NCBI RefSeq assembly: GCF_003711265.1
Contig: NZ_CP024634.1
Coordinates: 868,001-932,000 of the forward strand
Length of the DNA: 64,000 nt
Reading direction: 5' to 3'
Source: Bathymodiolus thermophilus thioautotrophic gill symbiont
GTDB lineage: Bacteria > Pseudomonadota > Gammaproteobacteria > PS1 > Pseudothioglobaceae
Below the pieces are notes generated by a model that saw nothing but the letters and a program-made list of their open reading frames with translations, did not search any database and was not told the origin of the DNA. The position numbers were made by a program, and so were the translations under genes. Positions 18,127 to 26,801 of the stretch are shown in pieces. Positions within the stretch are counted from its first letter, which is position 1. Every line of letters starts with the position of its first letter.

Positions 18127-19359
18127 ATGGACAATTCATCATTAAAAATTAACGGCGTGTTATTTGCAGCCATTAACGCTGGCATTAAAAATGCTCAAAA
18201 TTCAAGCGCAAACTCAAACCCAAAAGACCAAGAAAAATTAGATTTGTCAATTGTATCTTTTACCCCTGAAACCAAAACCGCAGCAGTATTTACCCAAAAT
18301 GTTTTTTGCGCCGCCCCCGTGGTAGTAGCAAAAAACCACCTTAACAATTCGGTACGCGCACTGATTATTAACAGTGGCAATGCCAATGCAGGCACAGGTT
18401 TAGGCAGTGGCAGTACAGGGCTTAACAATGCCTACCAAGTGTGTGAATTGGTGGCAAAAAAATTAGACATTAAAGCCGAAGAAGTGTTGCCGTTTTCCAC
18501 TGGCGTGATTGGAAAACCTTTACCAATGCAGTGTTTTGAAGGCAACATTGCCACACTTTCCAATCAACTGGCAGCCGACAAATTACCCCAAGTAGCACAA
18601 GCCATTCTCACCACAGATTTAATTGAAAAAACCTGCGCCAAACAATTTAAAGTCAAAGGAAAAACCGTTAGCATTACTGGCATTGCCAAAGGCTCAGGTA
18701 TGATTCGCCCCGATATGGCAACCATGCTTAGTTTTATTTTTACCGATGTTAAAGCCACTCAAAATGAATTACAACACTGTCTAACGCAAGCAGTTAATCA
18801 ATCATTTAATCGCATCACCGTTGATGGCGACACCTCAACCAACGATGCCTGCACCCTCAGTGCCACAGGTACAAGTGGCGTGGATATGGCAGATTGTGTA
18901 GATGAGTTTCAAAACGCACTTAACGAAGTCAGCCAAACTTTAGCACATAAAATTATTCAAGACGGCGAAGGCGCAACTAAATTTGTTGAAATTTGCGTCA
19001 AAGGCGCCACCACCAACAAAGACTGCTTAGAAGTGGCCTATACCGTAGCACATTCGCCCTTAGTTAAAACCGCACTATTTGCCTCTGATGCCAATTGGGG
19101 TCGGATTTTGGCAGCAGTAGGGCGTGCCAATATTGCTGATTTAAAAGTGGATGCTGTGAGCATTTATTTAGGCGAAATATGTTTGATCAAAAACGGCGAA
19201 TTAAACACAAATTACACAGAAGAAATGGGAAGCGCTGAGATGGCAAAAAAAGAAATTGTCATCACCATTGACATTGGTAACAACAGCACATCCGAAAGCG
19301 TTTGGACAACAGATTTATCCTACGACTATATTAAAATCAACGCTGAATACCGCACATGA
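18127..19359 (+). CDS. argJ: Glutamate N-acetyltransferase / amino-acid acetyltransferase ArgJ
   Basis: ArgJ transfers the acetyl group from N-acetylornithine to glutamate in the cyclic arginine pathway; some members also use acetyl-CoA. The 410 residues are normal in length. The self-cleavage and catalytic site is visible as MIRPDMATMLSFIFTD, where the Thr of ATML becomes the new N-terminal nucleophile of the beta chain. Other signatures are INSGNANAGTG, the oxyanion-forming STGVIG (residues ~125) and DANWGRILAAVGR near the C-terminus. The ATG is preceded by AAAGGCAG. purU overlaps the stop by four bases. Confidence 0.96.
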   Translation: MDNSSLKINGVLFAAINAGIKNAQNSSANSNPKDQEKLDLSIVSFTPETKTAAVFTQNVFCAAPVVVAKNHLNNSVRALIINSGNANAGTGLGSGSTGLNNAYQVCELVAKKLDIKAEEVLPFSTGVIGKPLPMQCFEGNIATLSNQLAADKLPQVAQAILTTDLIEKTCAKQFKVKGKTVSITGIAKGSGMIRPDMATMLSFIFTDVKATQNELQHCLTQAVNQSFNRITVDGDTSTNDACTLSATGTSGVDMADCVDEFQNALNEVSQTLAHKIIQDGEGATKFVEICVKGATTNKDCLEVAYTVAHSPLVKTALFASDANWGRILAAVGRANIADLKVDAVSIYLGEICLIKNGELNTNYTEEMGSAEMAKKEIVITIDIGNNSTSESVWTTDLSYDYIKINAEYRT

Positions 19360-20204
19360 ATACCTATCGCCTGCTAATTTCCTGTCCCGATGCACACGGT
19401 TTAGTCGCCAAAGTCAGTCAGTTTATCTTCGAACACAACGGCAATATTAAAGAAGCCCACCACCACCTTGACGCACAAAACAAACGCTTTTTTATGCGCA
19501 TTGAAATCGAATCAAACCCCGCTCACTTACTGGATGATTTTAAACAAGCCTTCACACAACTAGCCAAACAATACCAAATGAACTGGCAAATGAACGATGC
19601 CAACCAACGCAAACGAATATTGATTATGGGCTCAAAATCTTCACATTGCGTAGCAGATTTACTCCACCGTGGACACGAAAATGAACTAGAAGGCAACATT
19701 ATCGGCATACTATCCAATCACAACAAACTAAGCAAAATCGCCAGTTGGTACGAAGTAGATTTTAAACAAGTGGCCATTGAAAAAGCCACCAAAACAGCCG
19801 ATATGGCAAAAATGATGAACACCGTAGATTCATTTAACCCCGATGTAATCGTCCTAGCACGCTACATGCAAATCATCCCCAAATCAATGTGTGAAAAATA
19901 CCAAGGCAAAATTATCAACATCCACCACTCCTTCCTCCCCTCATTCGTAGGTGCCAACCCCTACCAACGCGCCGCTGATCGTGGCGTAAAACTCATCGGC
20001 GCAACCTGCCATTACATTACCAACGAACTAGACGAAGGCCCAATTATTGAACAAGATGTCCTCCGAGTTGACCACAGCGACAGCGCCGCAGAAATGCAAA
20101 AAATGGGACAAGACATCGAAAAAATCACCCTCGCCAAAGGCCTACAATACCACCTTGAAGATCGTGTGTTGACTTGTAATAATAAGACGGTTGTTTTTCG
20201 GTAA
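19356..20204 (+). CDS. purU: Formyltetrahydrofolate deformylase
   Basis: PurU hydrolyses 10-formyl-tetrahydrofolate to formate and tetrahydrofolate, balancing one-carbon pools and supplying formate for PurT. The 282 residues show an N-terminal ACT domain (RLLISCPDAHGLVAKVSQFI, ~1-80) followed by the formyltransferase-type catalytic domain (~85-282) with INIHHSFLPSFVGANPY (Asn and His of the active site) and NELDEGPIIEQDV (the catalytic Asp). The length matches the family. It is coupled to argJ by an ATGA overlap. Confidence 0.95.
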   Translation: MNTYRLLISCPDAHGLVAKVSQFIFEHNGNIKEAHHHLDAQNKRFFMRIEIESNPAHLLDDFKQAFTQLAKQYQMNWQMNDANQRKRILIMGSKSSHCVADLLHRGHENELEGNIIGILSNHNKLSKIASWYEVDFKQVAIEKATKTADMAKMMNTVDSFNPDVIVLARYMQIIPKSMCEKYQGKIINIHHSFLPSFVGANPYQRAADRGVKLIGATCHYITNELDEGPIIEQDVLRVDHSDSAAEMQKMGQDIEKITLAKGLQYHLEDRVLTCNNKTVVFR

Positions 20205-20526
20205 AAACTGCACTCAGTAAAACATATATTTCTACATAGTGTGAGAATGAGCAATTTTATAGATATTTTTAAAATGTATTCATTATATCTTCTCACACAT
20301 TTGTTGAATAATTGACTTGCTTTCTGTTATCATGTTTTTCGTTATTAAATTAAATTGCATTCAACTTGGCTTTATCTTAATATCATATTGGATAAAAATA
20401 GGTTTTAACTTAAAGACAGATAGAATTAGGCTATTTTTTATGTTGCAACATAAAAAAATATATTTTTATAACAATGGTTAACTCCACAAGTGTTTACCAA
20501 GGTTATGTAATGATAGGAAAAAAAGT
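20205..20526. other. Intergenic region with two inverted repeats
   Basis: No gene is seen. GTGTGAGAA (near 20239) and TTCTCACAC (near 20288) form a 9-bp inverted repeat just after purU, which may act in termination. At 20432-20460 a near-perfect palindrome centres on TGTTGCAACA with runs of A/T outside it, a shape compatible with a dimeric repressor site. TTGAAT, 18 bp, TATCAT (about 20303-20332) is a possible promoter for the gene at 20527. Confidence 0.5.
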
Positions 20527-21039
20527 ATGACACTAGATGAATATAAAAAGCTCATTGTTGAAACTTCAACTGAAGATTGGATAAACATTCCCTGTGGGGC
20601 TGGTTCAGGATCATCCTACAGAGATGCGATTAAAGGGGGTGGAGAATTTAACAATATTGAAATTGATTCACACGGAGAAGTTCTTTCTCTTAAAAAAGAC
20701 TTGTTGGTATCTGTTGCGTGGGGAATGACCCACAACGATGACTTTGTTGAAAAATGGGCTAATTTATTCCCTAGTTCACATGCTTCCAGTTCATTCGTTG
20801 ATTTTTTTTATGCTAATCAATTAGTATATAGAGATATCTATGTTGCGGTAGATGGTGGCAGATGCCTTATTCCACTGCCAGAAATACAAATAGATGAATC
20901 AACACATGAAATAAAGGAACTAGTGGTTTCAAAAGAGAAATATAAATTTTTTAGACTACTTAATGGCACGGGTTATGACTACGATAGATATTTTAAGCGC
21001 ACTGGTATTGAGATTATAGATAAGTCATGGATGGACTGA
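20527..21039 (+). CDS. Hypothetical protein (170 aa), accessory island
   Basis: I do not recognise this protein. It is a soluble, acidic sequence without a signal peptide or membrane segment. The centre contains aromatic-rich strands (SFVDFFYANQLVYRDIYVAVDGG), and the C-terminus reads YDYDRYFKRTGIEIIDKSW. ATAGGAAAAAAAGT precedes the ATG. Its last 13 bases overlap the start of the following membrane gene (21027), which argues that the two were once a translationally coupled pair. It opens a small island of unrecognised genes after argJ-purU. Confidence 0.6.
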   Translation: MTLDEYKKLIVETSTEDWINIPCGAGSGSSYRDAIKGGGEFNNIEIDSHGEVLSLKKDLLVSVAWGMTHNDDFVEKWANLFPSSHASSSFVDFFYANQLVYRDIYVAVDGGRCLIPLPEIQIDESTHEIKELVVSKEKYKFFRLLNGTGYDYDRYFKRTGIEIIDKSWMD

Positions 21040-21479
21040 TTTGGAATGCAATCGGGGTTATTTTAACCTTTTTCGGTGTGGCACTTGCTTTTTGACAAGC
21101 CTATAAAGCCAAATCGTATCGTGATGAAATACAAGCTGATAGGCAGAAGTTTATCCTAATTGAGTTGATGCCAATCGCCAAAAGCGCGCGAGATGAGTGT
21201 AGAAAAATAACCACTCCCGTCAATAAACCAATGCGGGGTGTTAATTCTCAAAAAGTAATTCATGAGATTCAGGTGTTGGCAGAGAAATTACAAGAATATA
21301 GCCATAGATTAACTGGTAATTTCGAGCAGAAAGACTTGCTAGTTAATCTTCGGTTGGACATTTCCAATTATAAAAACGAGAGCAATCAAGATTCTCGAAG
21401 CAAGATTGCAGATAAAATGTATTCCACTCTAAACTCAATTATAGAATCGCTATCAACAAGTATAGATAAAACTGTTTAG
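21027..21479 (+). pseudogene. Small membrane-anchored coiled-coil protein broken by an in-frame TGA
   Basis: Reading from ATG 21027 gives MDGLIWNAIGVILTFFGV and then ALAF, a membrane helix. It is followed directly by TGA (21093-21095) and then, in the same frame, by QAYKAKSYRDEIQADR and a further ~120 codons to TAA at 21477. The piece after the stop has its own possible start (TTG/ATG near 21162-21165), leaving a 104-residue helical protein. A single change from a sense codon such as TGG to TGA explains the break. The downstream part has no frameshift, so the lesion looks recent. The function is unknown. Confidence 0.7.
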
Positions 21480-21562
21480 AACTAACAATTCCATAAACTT
21501 AGAAATAAGAGGTGTAACCCACCTTATTTGGAAGAATAAGGTGGGAATAAGAGTATCCTCGC

Positions 21563-21620
21563 CCCTAAGTTCTGCTTGGGAATACATGCCTAAAGTTTGA
21601 GGATAAGAATGTAACAAAAA
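21563..21620. repeat. REP-like palindromic repeat near a RAYT remnant
   Basis: CCTAAGTTCTGCTTGGGAAT starts a segment that continues to ATAAGAATGTAACA. Similar segments, with stems CCAAGT/ACTTGG and CTTG/CAAG, occur near 34.32, 36.15 and 38.32 kb, and a fragment near 26.61 kb. It lies about 45 bp upstream of a REP-associated transposase remnant. Confidence 0.55.
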
Positions 21621-21665
21621 GTTTTGTTGAAGCGCTTAAAAATAAAAATGTGTTAGAATTCGCGC

Positions 21666-21960
21666 ATGGGCAGAAGTAGATACAAAATTATCGATAATAC
21701 CGCACCACATTTTGTTACTTTTACAATTCTACATCGGATACCTGTATTTATCAATCCTGATGCAGTTGACATTATTTTCAATAGCCTAAAATTTTTGCAA
21801 AAAGAAGGCCTGAGAGTTAATGCTTTTGTGATTTTAGAAAACCATATAAAGTGATAATTTAGTAAAAGACATTCAGCGATTTAAATCTTTTATTTCTCAT
21901 GAAATTATTAAGTTTTTGTTCTCGCTCCTAAGTTCAGAAGGTAAGCTGTCTGAATGCAAG
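21666..21960 (+). pseudogene. REP-associated tyrosine transposase (RAYT, IS200/Y1-like) remnant
   Basis: The first 62 codons (GRSRYKIIDNTAPHFVTFT, then VNAFVILENHIK) match the N-terminal half of Y1-type REP-associated transposases, including the central V-x-A-F-V-I-x-x-N-H segment that carries the metal-binding His. The frame stops just after NHIK. In another frame it resumes as DNLVKDIQRFKSFISHEIIK, the next conserved part of the family, so a small deletion has removed the intervening residues and shifted the frame. The catalytic Tyr helix is not recovered intact. It is a dead element, but its REP-like partner sequences persist nearby. Confidence 0.75.
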
Positions 21961-21991
21961 CAAAACTTGGAAACAAGGATAAATTCCAATC

Positions 21992-22693
21992 TTAATTATT
22001 GGTATTTATGTGGAGTATATTTGGTGGAATCTTGAATTCCTTTGCTATCGACTCAGCGTTATCCAAGCGGATCCATTCCCCCTTTTCACATTTGCAAATT
22101 GATCTAATTATATCGCTGATTTCTAGTTTACTATTTTTCTTCAACATAGATTTTAAGTCATCTTTACTCCAAATTTTATTGGGTTTAGATCTGCTTTTAT
22201 TAAACAACATAGCATCATCATGCCATATGCATGATGAAACATAATCGCACATGTATAGAGGTTGTTTTTTAAACTCATATTCACAATAAAACATTTCGAA
22301 AATTGCTAAGGTGTCCTTATGTTTTTTTTGCCTGTTTAATTGATCTGAATAATGTGAAAGCCCTGTAGATGTTTGTGAATAATCCCATTGATAATTTTTT
22401 TTAGATAACCTTGGCCATTTAGCCTCAAATATTGCGACTTTTGAACGACCACCTGAGGTAATTATAATTGTTGCATCACAACCCATTTCTTGTTCATTGT
22501 TTGAATCTAGCAACATAGATGTGGCTACTAATCCTGTTTGTGTATAACTATTTATTTTACGACGAAATGCACCTGTAAAATTTGAAGTATAGTCATTTTC
22601 ATTTTTTATATGTCCAGAGATTAGATCGTTTCGGATTTCAGCATCAGAAAGCGTTGCAAAATAACTTAATTCATTGATTTGAGCAGGTTTCAT
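21992..22693 (-). CDS. Putative PD-(D/E)XK nuclease-fold protein (233 aa)
   Basis: This is a 233-residue cytoplasmic protein without a recognised family. Residues 71-93 read GCD-ATIIITSGGRSKVAIFEAK-W, a buried strand, turn and strand with Asp73, Glu90 and Lys92 in the spacing of the PD-(D/E)XK nuclease core (D-x16-E-x-K). An N-terminal helical region with basic residues (TGAFRRKINSY) precedes it. The C-terminal third is helical and charged. The gene sits 129 bp downstream of another minus-strand gene with a similar possible core (22823-23662), which suggests a pair. Nuclease activity is an inference from the motif alone. Confidence 0.5.
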   Translation of the reverse strand: MKPAQINELSYFATLSDAEIRNDLISGHIKNENDYTSNFTGAFRRKINSYTQTGLVATSMLLDSNNEQEMGCDATIIITSGGRSKVAIFEAKWPRLSKKNYQWDYSQTSTGLSHYSDQLNRQKKHKDTLAIFEMFYCEYEFKKQPLYMCDYVSSCIWHDDAMLFNKSRSKPNKIWSKDDLKSMLKKNSKLEISDIIRSICKCEKGEWIRLDNAESIAKEFKIPPNILHINTNN

Positions 22694-22822
22694 TTTTTTG
22701 CCTCTGGATAATTAGGGTTAGAGTGTAGTTTACTTGTTTATTATTACCTTATTAGACAATGTGCTGGGGATTTTTACTGGGACTGTGTATTTTAATCGTG
22801 CTGTTTTAGTTGGTATGCATTC

Positions 22823-23662
22823 CTAAACAGAACTTGAGGGCGAGGGTAATTTCCCTTGTTTTAGGATAATGCCCCCCTTATTTTGGTCGTCACTTTCTAT
22901 TATTACAATAACGCCAGCAAGGTTCGGATCATCATTTTCATGGTTCTCGTTGCCTTTATCAAGGATAGACTTGATATGCCTTGGGGGTTCCTTGGTAATC
23001 TTAGGTATTGGAATATCATCAGAAGAATTTCGAAGAAGAACATTCTGGACAAAACTTTTAACCCTGTCCGGTAAAGAGTTGGCGTTTGATCTTGATGTAG
23101 TACTTTGACAGCATACAAGGCAACTCCAGGGGAATACATCAGATATGACCGAGGCTAGGGTGTTTGATTTTTTAGTCTTTTTGTTTTTTTTGATTGTATA
23201 TGCGTCAATTATTGAGCAGCCGTAACTTTCGGGTGCGTTTGGAAAAGTAAGGCAATTTTTTGTTGGGTAATTTTTTGAAAGAGGCCATTGTGAATAAAAG
23301 CAATACAGGGGAATAAGTCCATCTTTTTGGGCGCTTTTTATTAATACATCAGTTTGATTCTTGTAATTTAGAACCTCAAAGCGATTTGTTTTGAATTTTA
23401 AAATCTTTGCCTGGACTCTTACACCAAACCAAATATTTTTTTTACTGTTCGTGAACCACCATTGCCAATCAGCGCCAATCTTCCCTTCTTGGACTTTGTT
23501 GTATGTGGTTGTTATAACTTCATGGGACTGTCGCAACTTAAGCTCAATAATATTATTGTCAGTTATGGTTTCTTCTAATGGCTGGTGGGAAACACTTCGT
23601 GCTTTTTCCATTAAGCGCCATGTTTGAAATGATAAATCCCTGTATGTTTGACATAAACTCAT
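22823..23662 (-). CDS. DUF6615-like protein with a possible restriction-endonuclease-like core (279 aa)
   Basis: This 279-residue protein has a segment (residues ~62-90) reading GADWQWWF, then WFGVRVQAKIL, which resembles the GADWEWW...VQAK pattern of DUF6615-type proteins. Together with the upstream acidic residues (EETITD, ~30-35), this places E, D and Q-x-K in the order expected of a restriction-endonuclease-like fold. The following PLYCFYSQW is another recurring piece. The C-terminal ~60 residues are low complexity and charged. It is the upstream member of a minus-strand pair with the gene at 21992. The family name is from memory of the motif, not a search. Confidence 0.5.
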   Translation of the reverse strand: MSLCQTYRDLSFQTWRLMEKARSVSHQPLEETITDNNIIELKLRQSHEVITTTYNKVQEGKIGADWQWWFTNSKKNIWFGVRVQAKILKFKTNRFEVLNYKNQTDVLIKSAQKDGLIPLYCFYSQWPLSKNYPTKNCLTFPNAPESYGCSIIDAYTIKKNKKTKKSNTLASVISDVFPWSCLVCCQSTTSRSNANSLPDRVKSFVQNVLLRNSSDDIPIPKITKEPPRHIKSILDKGNENHENDDPNLAGVIVIIESDDQNKGGIILKQGKLPSPSSSV

Positions 23663-23901
23663 TGCGCGTATCCTTTGGCTAACAGTTGGTATTAGCGGTT
23701 GACTAGAATAATTTACTGGGCGTGTTTTTTAGTAAATCATTTTTTTTAGCTTTGATTATTATTAATATCTTTTTATAAATTATTGTTCTTACTTTGCTAG
23801 AGAAGAACCGATAGCAAAACCTACAGCATGGCCAAGTATATTTAACAACATGCTATTTTCTTCCTTTTGCACTGTGGAATCGTTGTCAGAAAAATTGTAG
23901 T

Positions 23902-24408
23902 TTATTTCTGCATGGGTTGTTTTTTAAGAGTTGGACGAATGGGTGCCCGCGTCTTTTTTAATGATAAGGGTGTTAGCGAAGAAGAGGTTTTGGGTAAGGG
24001 CTCATAACCTTTGCCACAATCAGCTTTGCCAGGTTTGGCAGGGTCAAGTAAGCAAAGTGTAGAACTACCAATGTAATGGGTATTAAAAACTGCGCCAACT
24101 TTGGCACCCGCTTTAAAGGCTGAAGTGATGTCACAAAATTTCAAACCAATGGTTTTAATATATATGGTAGGCTTGGTTGTTTCTGTGTCTTTTTGTGTTG
24201 AGCATACTTCTGATTGCGTGTTAGTGGCAATATCGTATACCCAAAAAAATTCATTCATATGGTTTTCTAGTGTTTTCAGAACACCAGTGCCATCTATATT
24301 TAAGTAAACTTTTTTGTTGACATAGTCGGGATTAAGGGCGATGGCTGAGGCTTGTGCGGATAATAATAAACAAAAAAAACTAACAATAAAACGACCGGTT
24401 GTGTCCAT
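23902..24408 (-). CDS. Secreted protein, paralogue A flanking the YD-repeat array
   Basis: This is a 168-residue exported protein of unknown function. The signal peptide is FIVSFFCLLLSAQASA. The mature part has conserved cysteines and the segment NPDYVNKKVYLNIDGTGVL, and ends in LLDPAKPGKADCGKGYEPL plus a basic tail. A paralogue with the same architecture and the identical LCLLDPAKPGKADCGKGY motif is encoded on the same strand at 38435-38926. The two bracket the seven-gene toxin-like array. AGGAGTT precedes the start codon. Whether it acts with the array products is not shown by the sequence. Confidence 0.65.
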   Translation of the reverse strand: MDTTGRFIVSFFCLLLSAQASAIALNPDYVNKKVYLNIDGTGVLKTLENHMNEFFWVYDIATNTQSEVCSTQKDTETTKPTIYIKTIGLKFCDITSAFKAGAKVGAVFNTHYIGSSTLCLLDPAKPGKADCGKGYEPLPKTSSSLTPLSLKKTRAPIRPTLKKQPMQK

Positions 24409-24565
24409 GGGGAACTCCTAAATTTATATAAAGATTTCTAATTGATAAAAAAATCTATGCTGGCATAGTGTTGCAATTTATCTTAATTTTTTGATTATTC
24501 CATAAAATAGGCTTGTATTTGTTGTTATTTTGAAAAATGGTGCGGGGCTGGGTTTTTGCTATTAA

Positions 24566-24620
24566 TTGAAGACCTTTACATAAATATAAATTAATTATCA
24601 AGAATCCGCTTTTCATCCAC
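24566..24620. repeat. MITE-like family 1, left-end fragment
   Basis: TTGAAGACCTTTACATAAAT, followed by ATTATCAAGAATCC and TTTTCATCCAC, is the left half of a family-1 element. It ends where a decayed YD-repeat gene begins, so the element may mark the left boundary of the array. Confidence 0.65.
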
Positions 24621-24630
24621 TAATATTGAA

Positions 24631-24960
24631 CCGACACCAGCAACAATTTAGCCCACCTCCCACGCCAAGCCAATAGCAACACCTAGCAACAAACCATTGC
24701 TATCCACCCACACAACAGAAACCCCACAACCCACCACCGATTTCGACACCAACGGCAACCACATTGGCACCTTACATTGGCATACAATAACACCTTGAAC
24801 AAATTCACCTAACAAGACAAAAACAATGCCACAGAATACTATGGTTTATGACTATCAAGGTAACTGAGTTCGCACTGCGATTGAATCCAGCAACCAAATA
24901 CAAAGCCAAAGAGGCTACTTACCTTATCCAAATATAGAGATTGTAAAAATAGTGCATTTT
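24631..24960 (+). pseudogene. Decayed head of a YD-repeat (Rhs/TccC-like) gene
   Basis: The stretch from CCGACACCAGCAACAAT to about 24925 is a degraded copy of the conserved 5' half of the seven array genes. It retains recognisable counterparts of THLSHQANSNTW, STTDFDTNGN, NNTEYYVYD and SNKQIQSQR, with stop codons, point changes and a missing piece around 24758-24770. After the codons for YLP it jumps directly to the array's 3' trailer (ATCCAAATATAGAGATT, 24927-24943), so the rest of the head and the whole tip were deleted. It shows that the array was once longer on its left side. Confidence 0.85.
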
Positions 24961-25141
24961 TCCTATCCGTGTTTATGCCTAAGAGCGGATATATGCTAAA
25001 TACAGAGGCCTTATAATGCAAATAGCACCAGTCCAGAACTCTTCAAGAAAGCATTAAAAAGAACGATTTATATTTTTAGATTAGGTATAGTTAATTCTAT
25101 AACAATGTAACACTATCATTAAAATTAAAAGAAACTCAATA
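24961..25141. repeat. Array intergenic cassette: trailer plus leader of YD copy 1
   Basis: This is conserved between copies: a 3' trailer with a run of A and GTTTATGCC, then GCAAATAGCACCAGTC and TCTTCAAGAAAGC, then a leader (25070-25140) with GATTTATATTTTTAGATTAG, TATAGTTAAT and ATTAAAATTAAAAGAAACTC directly before the ATG. The TATAGT inside the leader is a candidate -10. Near-identical leaders precede copies 4-7, which suggests that all share the same regulation. Confidence 0.6.
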
Positions 25142-26584
25142 ATGAATGCCTTAGAACTCTATCACCAAACCTACACTTACGACACAAGTAACAACCTAAC
25201 CCACCTCTCACACCAAGCCAACAGCAACACCTGGCAACAAACCATCGCCATTCACCCACACAACAACCGTGGCACTGAAACCCCGCAATCCACCACCGAT
25301 TTTGACACCAACGGCAACCTACTAACCCTAAACAACATTGGCACCCTACGGTGGTACTACAACAACACCCTGAACAAACTCACCCAACAAGACAAAAACA
25401 ACACCACAGAATACTATGTTTATGACCACCAAGGCAACCGAGTCCGCACCGTGATTGAATCCAACAAGCAAATACAAAGCCAAAGAAACTACTTGCCTTC
25501 ACTAGACACTTCAACCAATAAAGCCAAACAACAAGCCAACACCCTACACATCGGCACCCATATCCTCAGCGAAATTAACAAAGACAATCCTCAAACTCGT
25601 TATCAACTCTCCAGCCACCTGAAAACAAATACTCTAGAACTCAACGACCAAGCCCAAATTATTAGTTATGAAAGTTACTCCCCTTATGGCACCACCACCC
25701 TTATTGCCGGAAAAAACAAAGCCCAAGTCCAGCAAAAACGCTACCGCTACACAGGCAAAGAAAGAGGTGACAGCAGTGGCTTATATTACTACGGTGCCAG
25801 ATACCTAGCCCCGTGGATGGCACGATGGATAAGCCCTGATTCAACAGGCACTGTTAATGGATTGAATTTGTATACTTATGTCGGCAATAACCCCCTTAAA
25901 TACATTGATCCAACGGGACATGTTAGAACAACAGCCGATCAGAAAGATACAGAAGTCAAGAAGATGGCTCAAATAATGAAAATTCAGAAGGACATTTTGA
26001 AATCGAATGTTTTTAAAGAATTGGGTGCGCTCGAATCTTCTAGTCGATTTGTTGAGTCCAGACCTACTTACGACAGATTAGATGAGGCGATAGAAAAATT
26101 ACGATTCAGCACAGACAAGCGTATTACTGAACTAAAGAAGGATAAGGGGCTTTCTCACATGAGTGCCTCAATAAGGTTTTATTCAAGTGATGAGTTTAAG
26201 GAAATGGTCTTTAAAAAATATAAAATCGCCAATTGTGGGGAATCTGCGGATGTAATGCTTCATGGGTTAAGCGAAAAATACTTTGATATGCCCGTAGAAT
26301 CAATAAGAACAACTTCTCCTGACCATACTTTCAACATCATTAATCGCGATCAATCAACCTCCATATTTGAACCTGAGAAATGGAATGAAGATACTTTAGT
26401 CGTAGATGCTTGGGCAAAATTTGTTTTAACCAAACAAGAATTTCTTCGTGTGAATTTATCAAAATATCACAGGCTTGCGGTATATATGACGGGTGATACT
26501 GAACAGGTAATAAAACACAAGGGCGTCGTGAGTGTTCGTTTCTTTTTAGGAACAAAGCTTAAAGGAGAGGAGAGCAGGTTTTAG
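25142..26584 (+). CDS. YD-repeat/TccC-like toxin-module gene, copy 1 (480 aa)
   Basis: The head (~1-265) matches the C-terminal core of TccC/Rhs proteins: YD-type repeats (TDFDTNGNLLTL, YYVYDHQGNRVRT), SYESYSPYGTT, and the Rhs-associated core RYTGKERGDSSGLYYYGARY, then ARWISPDSTG, GLNLYTYV and NNPLKYIDPTG. In TccC and Rhs proteins this core is an autoprotease that releases the tip after the DPxG region. Copies 2-7 have ERD where this copy has ERG, and DP where it has DS, so self-cleavage may be altered. The tip (~266-480) carries Cys365 (ANCGESA), His395 (DHTFNIINRDQST) and Asp422 (VVDAW), a papain-like triad in sequence order. There is no signal peptide and no N-terminal Rhs barrel half. Confidence 0.85.
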   Translation: MNALELYHQTYTYDTSNNLTHLSHQANSNTWQQTIAIHPHNNRGTETPQSTTDFDTNGNLLTLNNIGTLRWYYNNTLNKLTQQDKNNTTEYYVYDHQGNRVRTVIESNKQIQSQRNYLPSLDTSTNKAKQQANTLHIGTHILSEINKDNPQTRYQLSSHLKTNTLELNDQAQIISYESYSPYGTTTLIAGKNKAQVQQKRYRYTGKERGDSSGLYYYGARYLAPWMARWISPDSTGTVNGLNLYTYVGNNPLKYIDPTGHVRTTADQKDTEVKKMAQIMKIQKDILKSNVFKELGALESSSRFVESRPTYDRLDEAIEKLRFSTDKRITELKKDKGLSHMSASIRFYSSDEFKEMVFKKYKIANCGESADVMLHGLSEKYFDMPVESIRTTSPDHTFNIINRDQSTSIFEPEKWNEDTLVVDAWAKFVLTKQEFLRVNLSKYHRLAVYMTGDTEQVIKHKGVVSVRFFLGTKLKGEESRF

Positions 26585-26644
26585 CCTGCTATCTATGTGG
26601 GTTATCTAAATCTTCTGCTTGGAAATGCATGCCTAGGGATCCCT

Positions 26645-26725
26645 GCATTAGACATAAGTATTAACCCAAGGTCAATTCCGCTCATTTGTAAATTTTTCCC
26701 TTTATTTAATATTTATGTCTAATAC
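26645..26725. repeat. GTATTAGACAT palindromic element, array family (81 bp)
   Basis: The left arm GCATTAGACATAAGTATTA and the right arm TAATATTTATGTCTAATAC are inverted copies with two mismatches. Shorter 57-58 bp relatives follow copies 2, 3 and 4 of the array. Just upstream (26612-26640) lies a REP-like fragment (TCTGCTTGGAAATGCATGCC), and a family-1 MITE right end (TTATACAAAGGTCTC) sits at 26747-26761. Confidence 0.75.
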
Positions 26726-26801
26726 TAAGCGCTATATTATTTATATTTATACAAAGGTCTCAATGTAGTTCTCAATCATTAAAATTAAAGGCAACTTAAT
26801 T

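Noticed and set aside
20527-24408. Integrated prophage
   Set aside because: No integrase, capsid, terminase or attachment repeats are visible; the island holds only small unknown genes and transposon debris.
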